Source of the DNA: Actinomycetota bacterium
GTDB lineage: Bacteria; Actinomycetota; Thermoleophilia; Solirubrobacterales; 70-9
Direction: 5' to 3'
Length of the DNA: 14,067 nucleotides
NCBI GenBank assembly: GCA_005884305.1
Contig: VAYL01000137.1
Location: 1-14,067, forward strand
Shown here: piece after piece, positions 1-7,304 of the stretch
How the letters are laid out: each line of letters starts with the position of its first letter
Position numbering within the stretch: position 1 is the first letter of the stretch
The notes under the pieces: model-generated
What the model was told of the DNA's origin: nothing
The model's input: only the letters and a program-made list of their open reading frames with translations
Databases searched by the model: none
Program-made: the position numbers and the translations under genes

Positions 1-2
1 AA

Positions 3-979
<977 letters not shown>

Positions 980-1049
980 CGCCGCCGCCGGTCAGCGCCC
1001 CGAACGAGGCACGTAGGAGACGTAACTGTGTGTACCGGCGCCCGGGTAA

Positions 1050-1097
1050 GCATTGACGGGGTTAGGGACACTATGGCGTCCTCAACCCCGTCAATGC
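1050..1097. terminator. Long hairpin between convergent mdh and the AT-hook gene
   Basis: A perfect 14-bp inverted repeat (GCATTGACGGGGTT at 1050-1063, complement at 1084-1097) continues inward, after one mismatch and one G-T wobble, with four more pairs (1066-1069 with 1078-1081). The loop is about 8 nt (1070-1077). It sits tail-to-tail between mdh (+) and the gene at 1183-1548 (-), so a bidirectional terminator is the simplest reading. There is no U-tract on either side, so it would be a tail-less hairpin of the kind proposed in high-GC actinobacteria. An RNA-processing or protein-binding site is the alternative. Confidence 0.55.
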
Positions 1098-1182
1098 TGC
1101 TCCTGCCGCAGCGCTGCCCTACTTGCGAAATCCCCGTAAGGCTGGAACGCCGATCAGGCTCGCGACTTGAACGTTGTCGTCC

Positions 1183-1548
1183 TTACGTCGCGGTGTAAGA
1201 GCGCCCTGACTTCTTGACCCGGCCTTCCTTCTGCAGGTCGCCGAGCACCCGGTACAGGTAGTTCGGCTGGATGCTCATCTTCCGGGCGACCTCCGACGCG
1301 GTGATGCCGGGGTTCTGCTTGATCAGCTTGACCGCCTGGTCGGCGCGGGTTCCGCCCCTCCGGCGGCGGCGCCTGCGCGTTGCCCCGCTCGTCGATCCGC
1401 GCGGGCGGCCCGGGCCGCGGCGGCCCTGGCGGCCGTCGGTGAGGTTCGCGAGCGCTCGCTGCAGCTTCGAGAGCTCCGACTCGAGCTCTCTGATCCGCTC
1501 CTTCAGAAGCGTGGCCGCCTGATCGACCGCGCTGGACGCTGGTGCCAT
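1183..1548 (-). CDS. Small DNA-binding protein: coiled coil, AT-hook-like Arg-rich linker, winged helix
   Basis: 121 residues from the ATG at 1548, chosen because AAAGGA (minus strand, 1560-1555) lies 6 nt upstream and the reading further upstream looks non-coding. Residues about 8-37 form a heptad-like amphipathic helix, probably for dimerisation. Residues 42-51 (GRRGPGRPRG) contain a GRP core typical of AT-hooks and are followed by seven consecutive arginines (58-64). Residues about 69-121 form a helix-turn-helix/winged-helix fold (ITASEVARKMSIQPNYLYRV, then LQKEGRVKKSGRSY). The overall charge is strongly basic. The protein probably binds the minor groove together with a sequence- or structure-specific site, as a nucleoid-associated protein or local regulator. 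Its target is unknown. The upstream palindrome at 1594-1609 could be an autoregulatory operator (inference). Confidence 0.85.
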   Translation of the reverse strand: MAPASSAVDQAATLLKERIRELESELSKLQRALANLTDGRQGRRGPGRPRGSTSGATRRRRRRRGGTRADQAVKLIKQNPGITASEVARKMSIQPNYLYRVLGDLQKEGRVKKSGRSYTAT

Positions 1549-1593
1549 CGAAAATCCTTTCGGTTTATGCGAGGGGAATAGGTAGGCGCGAGA

Positions 1594-1609
1594 GTGTGAC
1601 ACCTCACAC
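1594..1609. promoter_or_regulatory. Palindrome GTGTGA-N4-TCACAC upstream of the AT-hook gene
   Basis: Perfect 6-bp half sites (1594-1599 and 1604-1609) lie 46-61 nt upstream of the ATG at 1548, a likely promoter position. The half sites look like those of CRP-family regulators (TGTGA/TCACA), but the spacer is 4 nt rather than the usual 6, so it may belong to another dimeric regulator, including the adjacent AT-hook/winged-helix protein itself. Confidence 0.4.
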
Positions 1610-1635
1610 CCTGTGACGCTCAATGCGTAAGTGTG

Positions 1636-2259
1636 TCAGTAACGCCGCTTGCGGGGAAGCGTTCTGAACACCACGTCCCACAGCGGCGATGAAACACCGT
1701 AGCCGTACCTGTGGTCCTGGAAGTGGTGGCGCATGTGCTGCTCGCGCAGCTGCTTGCCCAGCTGCGTCTTCGGGGTGTGGTGGTGCACGTGGTAGTGCGT
1801 GTAGTCGTAGAAGAGGTAGCCGATGATGAATCCGGCGAAGATCGGGTAGGCGGCCGGCGTTCCGAAGATCAGCGTGTAGATGAAGAGGAAGAGGGCCGCG
1901 AGCGGAACGCTCACCGCCGGCGGCATCACGAGCCGCAGGCGGTCGTTGGGATGGTCGTGGTGGATCCCGTGGATGATGAAGTGAAGGCGGCTTCCGATCG
2001 GATGGTCGGGCTCCCAGTGGAAGACCAGCCGGTGAAGCCAGTACTCGGTGAGCGTCCAGATCAGGAGCCCGAGCGCCACGAAGCCGATCACCGCGAGCGC
2101 GCCGTAGCCGCCGTCGGCGCCGAGCCAGATCCCGGCTCCGACGACGGGTACGAAGATGATCGCGGGCACGGACGGGTGGATCCGCGAGAAGAAGTCGAGG
2201 AACCGGTTGTCGAAAAGGGGCGGCGAGGCGCTCAAGCGGGCTGTTCGCTGCTGTGCCAT
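1636..2259 (-). CDS. FA2H/sterol desaturase-like di-iron fatty acid hydroxylase
   Basis: 207-residue integral membrane protein of the fatty acid hydroxylase superfamily, closest in motif pattern to fatty acid 2-hydroxylases (Scs7/FA2H catalytic domain). It has the full histidine cluster set: H76 and H81 (HRLVFH), H97/H100/H101/H103 (HGIHHDHPND), H155/H157/H159 (YTHYHVHHH), and H175/H178/H179/H183 (QHMRHHFQDH) followed by YGVSSPLWDVVF. Hydrophobic stretches at about 32-48, 52-70, 116-133 and 138-152 would form the membrane helices. The expected reaction is O2-dependent hydroxylation of an acyl chain or lipid. Substrate and electron donor are not visible, and there is no cytochrome b5 domain, as is usual for bacterial versions. 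The start at 2259 is supported by a TAAAAT box 8 nt upstream. The AT-hook gene follows in the same direction after 87 bp. Confidence 0.9.
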   Translation of the reverse strand: MAQQRTARLSASPPLFDNRFLDFFSRIHPSVPAIIFVPVVGAGIWLGADGGYGALAVIGFVALGLLIWTLTEYWLHRLVFHWEPDHPIGSRLHFIIHGIHHDHPNDRLRLVMPPAVSVPLAALFLFIYTLIFGTPAAYPIFAGFIIGYLFYDYTHYHVHHHTPKTQLGKQLREQHMRHHFQDHRYGYGVSSPLWDVVFRTLPRKRRY

Positions 2260-2267
2260 CGGGAAGA

Positions 2268-2273
2268 ATTTTA
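2268..2273 (-). promoter_or_regulatory. -10-like TAAAAT directly before the FA2H-like start
   Basis: On the minus strand TAAAAT (2273-2268) ends 8 nt before the ATG at 2259. No Shine-Dalgarno sequence lies between. This predicts transcription starting at or next to the start codon, giving a leaderless mRNA. Confidence 0.5.
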
Positions 2274-2314
2274 TCGACGCCCCGTTCGCCTTTCCGCAAA
2301 GGCCGGGAATCCGA

Positions 2315-2381
2315 AAATCGCCGTCGCCGAAAAAGGCGGCGATTTGCGCAAACCCGCCCTGCGGCCTTCACCGGCCGGTGA
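2315..2381. promoter_or_regulatory. Palindrome cluster in the divergent spacer 2260-2425
   Basis: The 166-bp spacer between the FA2H-like gene (-) and the small Cys protein gene (+) holds three inverted repeats. AAATCGCCG (2315-2323) pairs with CGGCGATTT (2337-2345). TTTGCGCAAA is a perfect 10-bp palindrome at 2343-2352. TCACCGGCCGGTGA is a perfect 14-bp palindrome at 2368-2381. They lie where regulators of either gene could bind. No specific regulator can be named. Confidence 0.4.
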
Positions 2382-2425
2382 CATGATCGGCGCACGGGCA
2401 TGGAGACGACGAACTCGGAGAGGCA

Positions 2426-2686
2426 ATGAGTACGAGAGGGACAGGCGGACCGGCGATGGAGATGGCGGACGTGATCGGGCTGGCGCGGCGGCGCGCGAGC
2501 AAGCGGCGGAAGGGCCGGCCGAACTGCGTCGACTGCTTCTTCCACTGCAACATGCTCTGCGCCCTGGACCTGGACGAGCCCTGCTCGACCTTCCGCCCGA
2601 ACACGGAGGACGGGCTCGTGCCGCCACGCCAGCCGTCGCTGCTGTTGCGCGAGGCTCCCGACGAGGCGCCCGCCCAGGCAGCCTGA
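2426..2686 (+). CDS. Small cysteine-rich hypothetical protein
   Basis: 86 residues; the family is not recognised. The ATG at 2426 is supported by GGAGAGG at 2417-2423. After a basic segment (RRRASKRRKGRP, about 21-32) comes a compact Cys/His motif: C34-X2-C37-X2-H40-C41-X3-C45-X7-C53. The C-terminus is acidic and Pro-rich, probably disordered. Spacing and density of Cys/His suggest a metal- or Fe-S-binding knuckle or a disulfide/redox motif, but no known zinc-finger pattern fits cleanly. It reads divergently from the FA2H-like gene and ends 20 bp before the cNMP-binding gene, in the same direction. Codon use and a real Shine-Dalgarno site make it a probable gene. Confidence 0.7.
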   Translation: MSTRGTGGPAMEMADVIGLARRRASKRRKGRPNCVDCFFHCNMLCALDLDEPCSTFRPNTEDGLVPPRQPSLLLREAPDEAPAQAA

Positions 2687-2693
2687 GCCCGCT

Positions 2694-2699
2694 TAGAAT
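2694..2699 (+). promoter_or_regulatory. -10-like TAGAAT directly before the cNMP-binding gene
   Basis: TAGAAT ends 7 nt before the ATG at 2707, and no Shine-Dalgarno sequence precedes that ATG. The box lies just after the stop codon of the Cys-rich gene (2684-2686), so the cNMP gene probably has its own promoter and a leaderless transcript. Confidence 0.5.
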
Positions 2700-2706
2700 C
2701 CCCTGG

Positions 2707-3126
2707 ATGGCCGACCTAGTCCAGAGTCTCAAGACCGTTCCGCTGTTCGCCGGCGTTGGGGATCGGGAGCTGAAGCGTCTCGCGAACGTGATGCGCGAGA
2801 GTCGGTTCAACGAGGGCGAGGCGATCACGACCGAGGGGCGTAGCGGGATCGGCTTCTTCCTGATCGAGGACGGCAACGCCTCCGTCAGCCTTCACGGCGA
2901 GATCATCCGCACTCTCGGGCCCGGCGACCACTTCGGCGAGATCGCGCTGATCGACGAGGGACCGCGCTCGGCGACGGTCACCGCCGGCACCGATCTTCGC
3001 TGCCGCGGGATGGCGGCCTGGGAGTTTCGCTCCTTCGTCCAGGAGCACCCCGAGGTCGCCTGGCCGTTGCTCCAGACGCTCGCCTCGCGTTTGCGCGAGG
3101 CCGAAGTCCGCGGCGCCGACGAGTAG
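2707..3126 (+). CDS. Stand-alone cyclic nucleotide-binding domain protein
   Basis: 139 residues, nearly all one cNMP-binding beta-barrel of the CRP/PKA-R type. It begins with a helix (LKTVPLFAGVGDRELKRLA). The barrel includes FNEGEAITTEG and GFFLIEDGNASVSL. The phosphate-binding cassette FGEIALIDEGPRSATVTA carries E78 (ribose contact) and R87 (phosphate contact), so ligand binding should be intact. The C-terminal helix is about 110-135. There is no DNA-binding, kinase or channel domain, so it is probably a binding module acting on a partner protein. It ends 6 bp from the stop codon of the convergent cyclase gene on the other strand. Its position next to two cyclases and a probable phosphodiesterase suggests it senses their product (inference). 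Confidence 0.92.
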   Translation: MADLVQSLKTVPLFAGVGDRELKRLANVMRESRFNEGEAITTEGRSGIGFFLIEDGNASVSLHGEIIRTLGPGDHFGEIALIDEGPRSATVTAGTDLRCRGMAAWEFRSFVQEHPEVAWPLLQTLASRLREAEVRGADE

Positions 3127-3132
3127 TACGGC

Positions 3133-6100
3133 CTACGCCGCCAGCGTCGGCTCTACCGGCACAGTGGCACCGAGTGCGTTCAGCCTCCGCTCGGCCTCGG
3201 CTCGAGCGCTTCCGCCCAGGAGGCATCCGGTTCGCGCCGCCTGGTAGGGGCATTCGATGTCCACGAACAGGGACAGAGCCTCGCGAATCGCTTCCTCGTC
3301 GTCATCGCGAAGGCCTTTGGCGCGCAGCAGGACGCCGCGTGCGTACCGGTGATCGCCGATCATCCCCTCCGCCTCGGCGAGGGCATCATCGGCTTCGAGG
3401 TTGCGCGCACGGAGCATGGCCTCGCCGCGCGTAACCGCATAGATGGCCCGCCACCAGAAGGTCTCCCTAGGGGGCTGGGCGACGCGGTCGGCCGCTTCTC
3501 GAAAGTGTCCGCAATGGAGATCGACCTCCGACTGCAGAAGCAGGACTCCGGATCGCTGCCCGGCGGTGGGCGGCGCGATGCTCCGGGCGAAGTCGAACCA
3601 GTCGGCCGCGGCGCCCTCGTCCCCGCGGTATCCGTGGATCGCGCCGGCGCATGCGACCGCGGCGGCTAAAGCCGCGATGGGCGGCCGGTCGGCGGCGGTC
3701 CACGCCTCGCGCAGCTGCGTCGCCATCTCGAGCGCGCTGTCCCACTGTCCCAGGAAGAACGCCGGCAGGAGCCCGCGTGCCCAGCCGGAGTAAACCGCGC
3801 CGATCGAGAGGTCCAGCTCGCGAGCCTGGGCCGCGTACTTGGCAGCCGACCGGTAGTCGCCGGTCGCCACGAGCGACTCGATGATCATGTGGAGGGCGTC
3901 GCTGCGCTCGGGTCCAAGCTGCACCCCGCCCCTCTCCTTCGCCAGGAGCTCGATGCGCTCGCGGTTGTGCTCCACAGCGTCGCGGTACCGCCCCTCATGC
4001 CAGGCCACGGCCGACATGGCATCGAGCGCGTTGGACAGCAGCGCCGGATCGTGAGCGTCGCGCGCCAGGTCCCAGCCCTCCTGCGCCGATCGCGCCATGT
4101 CATCCCAGTCTCCAAACCGCCATTCGATCCACGTCTCGTCGAGTCGCAGACGAGCCCGCGTCGCGACGTCGTCATCCCCGACGAGCTCGTTGCCGCGACG
4201 AAGCATGCGATCGACCTCATCGCGCGGGAGGGTCCCGGTGATGCCGCCCATCCTCGCGATGACCTCGACGAGACGGGCGTAGGTGACGGCGGCCTCGTCT
4301 CGGAGGCCGGCCTCCTCCGACACCTCGGCCGCCTCACGGAGCAGCCGCAGAGTGTCGTCTCCCCGCCACCGGTGGAGCGCAAGGTCGCCGGCGAAGCGCA
4401 GCGCGGCGACCTGATCCTGGGGGGTGTCGGCCAGCTCCGCCGCCTGCTCGAAGAGCTCCTGCGCGCGTGCCATCGCTCCGCGCCTGGCCGCGACCGCGGC
4501 GGCCTCGAGACTCGCGAGGCGGGCAGCGTCCTTGTGGTCAGGCGTCGGAGCGAGCTCGGCGGCCTGGACGCGGTGATACGCGACGAGCTCCGCCAGCTCC
4601 GGGAAGCGCTCGCCCGCGCGTCCCAGGATGCCGTCCGCGGCCCGCTCATGAAGCGTGGCGCGCTCGGCGCGGGGGAGGGAGGCGTACGCGACGTCGCGGA
4701 TCAGGTGATGTCGAAACCCGTAGCGACCCGGCCCGATGGCGAGGCGCTCCTGCACGAGCGCCTTCTGCGTCAGCGCGGCGAGGGCCTCTGTCGATGAGGA
4801 GCCGAGCAGGTCGTCCAGGGCCACCTTGAGAAAGTTGGGGCCCAGCACCGACGCGTGTTGGAGCACCCGCTTCTCATCAGGGGGCACGAGGTCCAGGCGG
4901 GCGGCGACCGCCGCCTGCACGGTGTCGGGCAGCTGGTGGAGCGCGCCACGCCGGCCATCGACGATCGCCTGCGCGACCTCCTCGGCGAAGAACGGGTTGC
5001 CTCCCGAGGCCCGCGCGACGCGCCCGGCGAGGCGGCGTTCCTCGGGTGGCAGCAGCGCGACCGCCAGCTCGTCGGTCGCTTCGGTCGTCAGGGGGCGAAG
5101 CTCGACCTGAGTGACGTTCCGCGCCGCCCGGCCGAAGTCAGATCGGCGTTCGAGCAGCTCGGGGCGGCTGGTGCACAGCACGACCAGCGGCACGTCGTCC
5201 AGCCGGAAGACCACTTCCTCGACCAGGTCGAGGAGGCCGTCATCGGCCCAGTGGGCGTCGTCGATCCCGATCACAAGCGGCCGCTGGCGAGCCAGCAGGG
5301 CGACCAGCCGCCGCCACGCGTGCTTGAGCTCGTCCTCCACGTCGCCGTCGCGCTCTTCGCCGCCGCCGAGGGCGGTCGCCAGGGCGCGGGCCAGGTCGTG
5401 CGCGTCGCCCGCGCCAAGTCCTTCGAGCCGCTCCGCGAGCCGATCGTGCACAGTCGCGACGGAATCGTCCATGGTGGCCCCCGCGGCGCTGCGCACGATC
5501 TCCCCGAGCGCCCAGAAGGCGATGCCCCTCCCGTACGGCGGGTTTCTGCCCAGCAGGATCTCGGGGGCCGGATCGGCCACGGCGAGGCGCTCCGTGAACT
5601 CGCTCGCCAAGCGCGTCTTGCCAACCCCGGTGTCGCCGGTGATCGTCACCAGCTCGGGGACGCGATCGCGAACCGAGCGCCGGTAGACGATCTCCAGCAT
5701 CGCCATGTCGTCGGCGCGCCCGACGAACGGGGCGCTGGTCGGGGCGCGCTCGCCGCGCGCGCATTGCGCCCGCCAGGCTCGAAGCGGTGCGGGGAAGCCC
5801 TTCGCCTCGATGGCGTCGATCTCGCTCATGTCCGAGGCCCGGCACGCCCGCGCGGCCCGCTCGCCCACCAGCACCTCGCCCGGCTGGGCCGCCTGCTGGA
5901 GCCGCGCCGCGGCGTTCACGGCCTCACCGGTCACCGAGAGGTCGCCGGAACGCTCGAGCGCCAGTACCTCGCCGGTCTCGATGCCGATCCTGACGTCCAG
6001 CCCCTGATTCATGGCGCGCACGCGCTCCGTCAGCACCAGCGCGGCGGCGACGGCGCGGTCGGGATCGTCGCCGTGCGTCACCGGCACGCCGAACACGGCC

Positions 6101-6369
6101 ATCACCGCGTCGCCCACGTACTTCTCCAACGTTCCCCCGTGCTCCTCGAGGGCGGTTTGAGCCACCTGGAAGAACGGCGCGAGGCGTCCGCGAAGCTCCT
6201 CGGGGTCCAGATTCGACGCCAGCTGGGTGGAGTCGACCAGGTCGGCGAAGACCATCGTCGCGAGCTTTCGCTCGGCTCCCGCGAGCTCGCCAAGGGGCGC
6301 TCCGCACGACGCGCAGAAGCGCGCATCGTCGTCCGCCGTAGCACCGCAACGAGCACAGGTCTGAGCCAT
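3133..6369 (-). CDS. Zinc ribbon - class III nucleotide cyclase - AAA ATPase - TPR signalling protein (cyclase A)
   Basis: 1078 residues from the ATG at 6369. An N-terminal zinc ribbon (C5, C8, C19, C22) is followed by a class III adenylate/guanylate cyclase domain at about 33-200. Metal-binding D43 (FADLVDST) and D87 (EKYVGDAVMAVFG), base-contacting K83, and transition-state N152 and R156 (VNAAARL) are all present, so activity is likely. The usual second base-specifying residue, Asp, is Ser145. Next is an AfsR/AAA_16-like ATPase: FVGR at 215-218, Walker A GDTGVGKT at 245-252 and Walker B VIGIDDAHWAD at 366-376. From about 600 to the end it is alpha-helical, TPR-like. No membrane segment or LuxR domain is seen. 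It probably makes cAMP or a related nucleotide under control of the ATPase/TPR part. It is divergent from the MBL hydrolase gene and convergent with the cNMP-binding gene. Confidence 0.93.
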   Translation of the reverse strand: MAQTCARCGATADDDARFCASCGAPLGELAGAERKLATMVFADLVDSTQLASNLDPEELRGRLAPFFQVAQTALEEHGGTLEKYVGDAVMAVFGVPVTHGDDPDRAVAAALVLTERVRAMNQGLDVRIGIETGEVLALERSGDLSVTGEAVNAAARLQQAAQPGEVLVGERAARACRASDMSEIDAIEAKGFPAPLRAWRAQCARGERAPTSAPFVGRADDMAMLEIVYRRSVRDRVPELVTITGDTGVGKTRLASEFTERLAVADPAPEILLGRNPPYGRGIAFWALGEIVRSAAGATMDDSVATVHDRLAERLEGLGAGDAHDLARALATALGGGEERDGDVEDELKHAWRRLVALLARQRPLVIGIDDAHWADDGLLDLVEEVVFRLDDVPLVVLCTSRPELLERRSDFGRAARNVTQVELRPLTTEATDELAVALLPPEERRLAGRVARASGGNPFFAEEVAQAIVDGRRGALHQLPDTVQAAVAARLDLVPPDEKRVLQHASVLGPNFLKVALDDLLGSSSTEALAALTQKALVQERLAIGPGRYGFRHHLIRDVAYASLPRAERATLHERAADGILGRAGERFPELAELVAYHRVQAAELAPTPDHKDAARLASLEAAAVAARRGAMARAQELFEQAAELADTPQDQVAALRFAGDLALHRWRGDDTLRLLREAAEVSEEAGLRDEAAVTYARLVEVIARMGGITGTLPRDEVDRMLRRGNELVGDDDVATRARLRLDETWIEWRFGDWDDMARSAQEGWDLARDAHDPALLSNALDAMSAVAWHEGRYRDAVEHNRERIELLAKERGGVQLGPERSDALHMIIESLVATGDYRSAAKYAAQARELDLSIGAVYSGWARGLLPAFFLGQWDSALEMATQLREAWTAADRPPIAALAAAVACAGAIHGYRGDEGAAADWFDFARSIAPPTAGQRSGVLLLQSEVDLHCGHFREAADRVAQPPRETFWWRAIYAVTRGEAMLRARNLEADDALAEAEGMIGDHRYARGVLLRAKGLRDDDEEAIREALSLFVDIECPYQAARTGCLLGGSARAEAERRLNALGATVPVEPTLAA

Positions 6370-6375
6370 GGGATC

Positions 6376-6381
6376 ACGATA
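6376..6381 (-). promoter_or_regulatory. -10-like TATCGT directly before cyclase A
   Basis: On the minus strand TATCGT (6381-6376) ends 6 nt before the ATG at 6369, with no Shine-Dalgarno sequence, again fitting a leaderless transcript. The 98-bp spacer to the divergent hydrolase gene also holds the 8-bp palindrome ATTGCAAT (6411-6418), roughly midway, where a shared regulator could sit. Confidence 0.5.
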
Positions 6382-6453
6382 GCCCGACCAAAGGCGTGAT
6401 CGGTTGCCGAATTGCAATGGTCCGGGCGGACAGGCGCGGGCGGGGCCCAGGAC

Positions 6454-6459
6454 TACAGT
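6454..6459 (+). promoter_or_regulatory. -10-like TACAGT directly before the MBL hydrolase gene
   Basis: TACAGT ends 8 nt before the ATG at 6468. No Shine-Dalgarno sequence precedes that ATG, so the predicted transcript is leaderless or nearly so. It would also cover cyclase B downstream. Confidence 0.5.
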
Positions 6460-6467
6460 TGGTTGCG

Positions 6468-7262
6468 ATGCGGATCACCGTGCTGGGGAAGTCCCCGTCT
6501 TGGCAGGACGCCGGGGGCGCATGCAGCGGGTACCTGGTCACCGACGGCGAGACCAAGCTCTTGCTCGATTGCGGCAACGGCGTCTTCGCGAAGCTCCGCC
6601 AGCACGTCGACTACGTCGACGTCCACGCGATCCTCATCTCGCACCTCCACGCCGATCACATCCTCGACCTCGTTCCGTACGCGTATGCGCTCACCTACGC
6701 GCCGCGCCAGCAACCCGTCCCGGTCGGCGGATACCCCGGGACCGACAATCCCGCCCGCCCCCGGCTGATTGCGCCCTCGGGCGCCACCGAGTGCTTCCGC
6801 CGGCTGACGGGCTCGTGGGGCAGCGAGGACCTGATCACAAACGCCTTTGCGATCGAGGAGTACGACGCGGAATCCACGGTGGAGGTTGGAACCCTGCGGG
6901 CCCGATTCAAGGAGGTGCCGCACTTCACCACCACGTACGCGGTCGACTTCAGCTCCCAGAACGGCTCCGGCCGGTTCACCTACAGCGCCGACTGCCGTCC
7001 CGGCGAGGAGCTCGTCGAGATCGCGCGCGACACCGACCTCCTGCTCGTCGAAGCGACCCTGCCGCGGCCCGAGCGGACCGGCGACCGGGGCCACCTGACC
7101 CCGGCAGAGGCGGGCGACCACGCGCGACGGGCCGGCGCCCACCGCGTCGTGCTGACCCACATCTCGGATGAGCTCGACGCCGATTGGGCCAGGCGGGAGG
7201 GCTCGGAGGCCTACGGGGGCGAGGTCGAGATGGCGGAGGAGGGCGCGACCTATGAAGTGTGA
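6468..7262 (+). CDS. MBL-fold metallohydrolase, YhfI/Rv1339-like; candidate cyclic nucleotide phosphodiesterase
   Basis: 264 residues from the ATG at 6468, where family similarity begins (MRITVLGKSP...GGACSGYLV, like the MRITVLGCSG opening of Rv1339-type proteins). Metal ligands visible are the HLHADH motif (H59, H61, D63, H64), the His of VPHFTTTYAVDF, the Asp of YSADCRPGEEL, and the final His of VVLTHISDELD; GHLTPAEAG is another family signature. The fold is that of RNase Z/phosphodiesterase-type metallo-beta-lactamases without the extra RNase Z arm. The M. tuberculosis homologue type Rv1339 has been reported to hydrolyse cAMP. The location between two class III cyclase genes makes a phosphodiesterase role attractive, but it remains inference; a different phosphodiester or ester substrate is possible. 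Cyclase B follows after 42 bp, probably in the same transcript. Confidence 0.87.
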   Translation: MRITVLGKSPSWQDAGGACSGYLVTDGETKLLLDCGNGVFAKLRQHVDYVDVHAILISHLHADHILDLVPYAYALTYAPRQQPVPVGGYPGTDNPARPRLIAPSGATECFRRLTGSWGSEDLITNAFAIEEYDAESTVEVGTLRARFKEVPHFTTTYAVDFSSQNGSGRFTYSADCRPGEELVEIARDTDLLLVEATLPRPERTGDRGHLTPAEAGDHARRAGAHRVVLTHISDELDADWARREGSEAYGGEVEMAEEGATYEV

Positions 7263-7304
7263 GCGTAAGGTTCCGCCGGTGAGCAGGGAGGGCACAGCCG
7301 GCCG

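Noticed and set aside
1549..1623. N-terminal extension of the AT-hook protein to the upstream ATG at 1623
   Set aside because: The added 25 residues do not look like part of the coiled coil, would overlap the promoter palindrome, and the ATG at 1548 has a good Shine-Dalgarno site.
4855..6399. Long open frame (514 codons) on the + strand opposite cyclase A
   Set aside because: It is antisense to a gene with clear cyclase and Walker motifs, has Arg/Gly/His-biased low-information sequence and no recognisable domain; high GC keeps antisense frames open.
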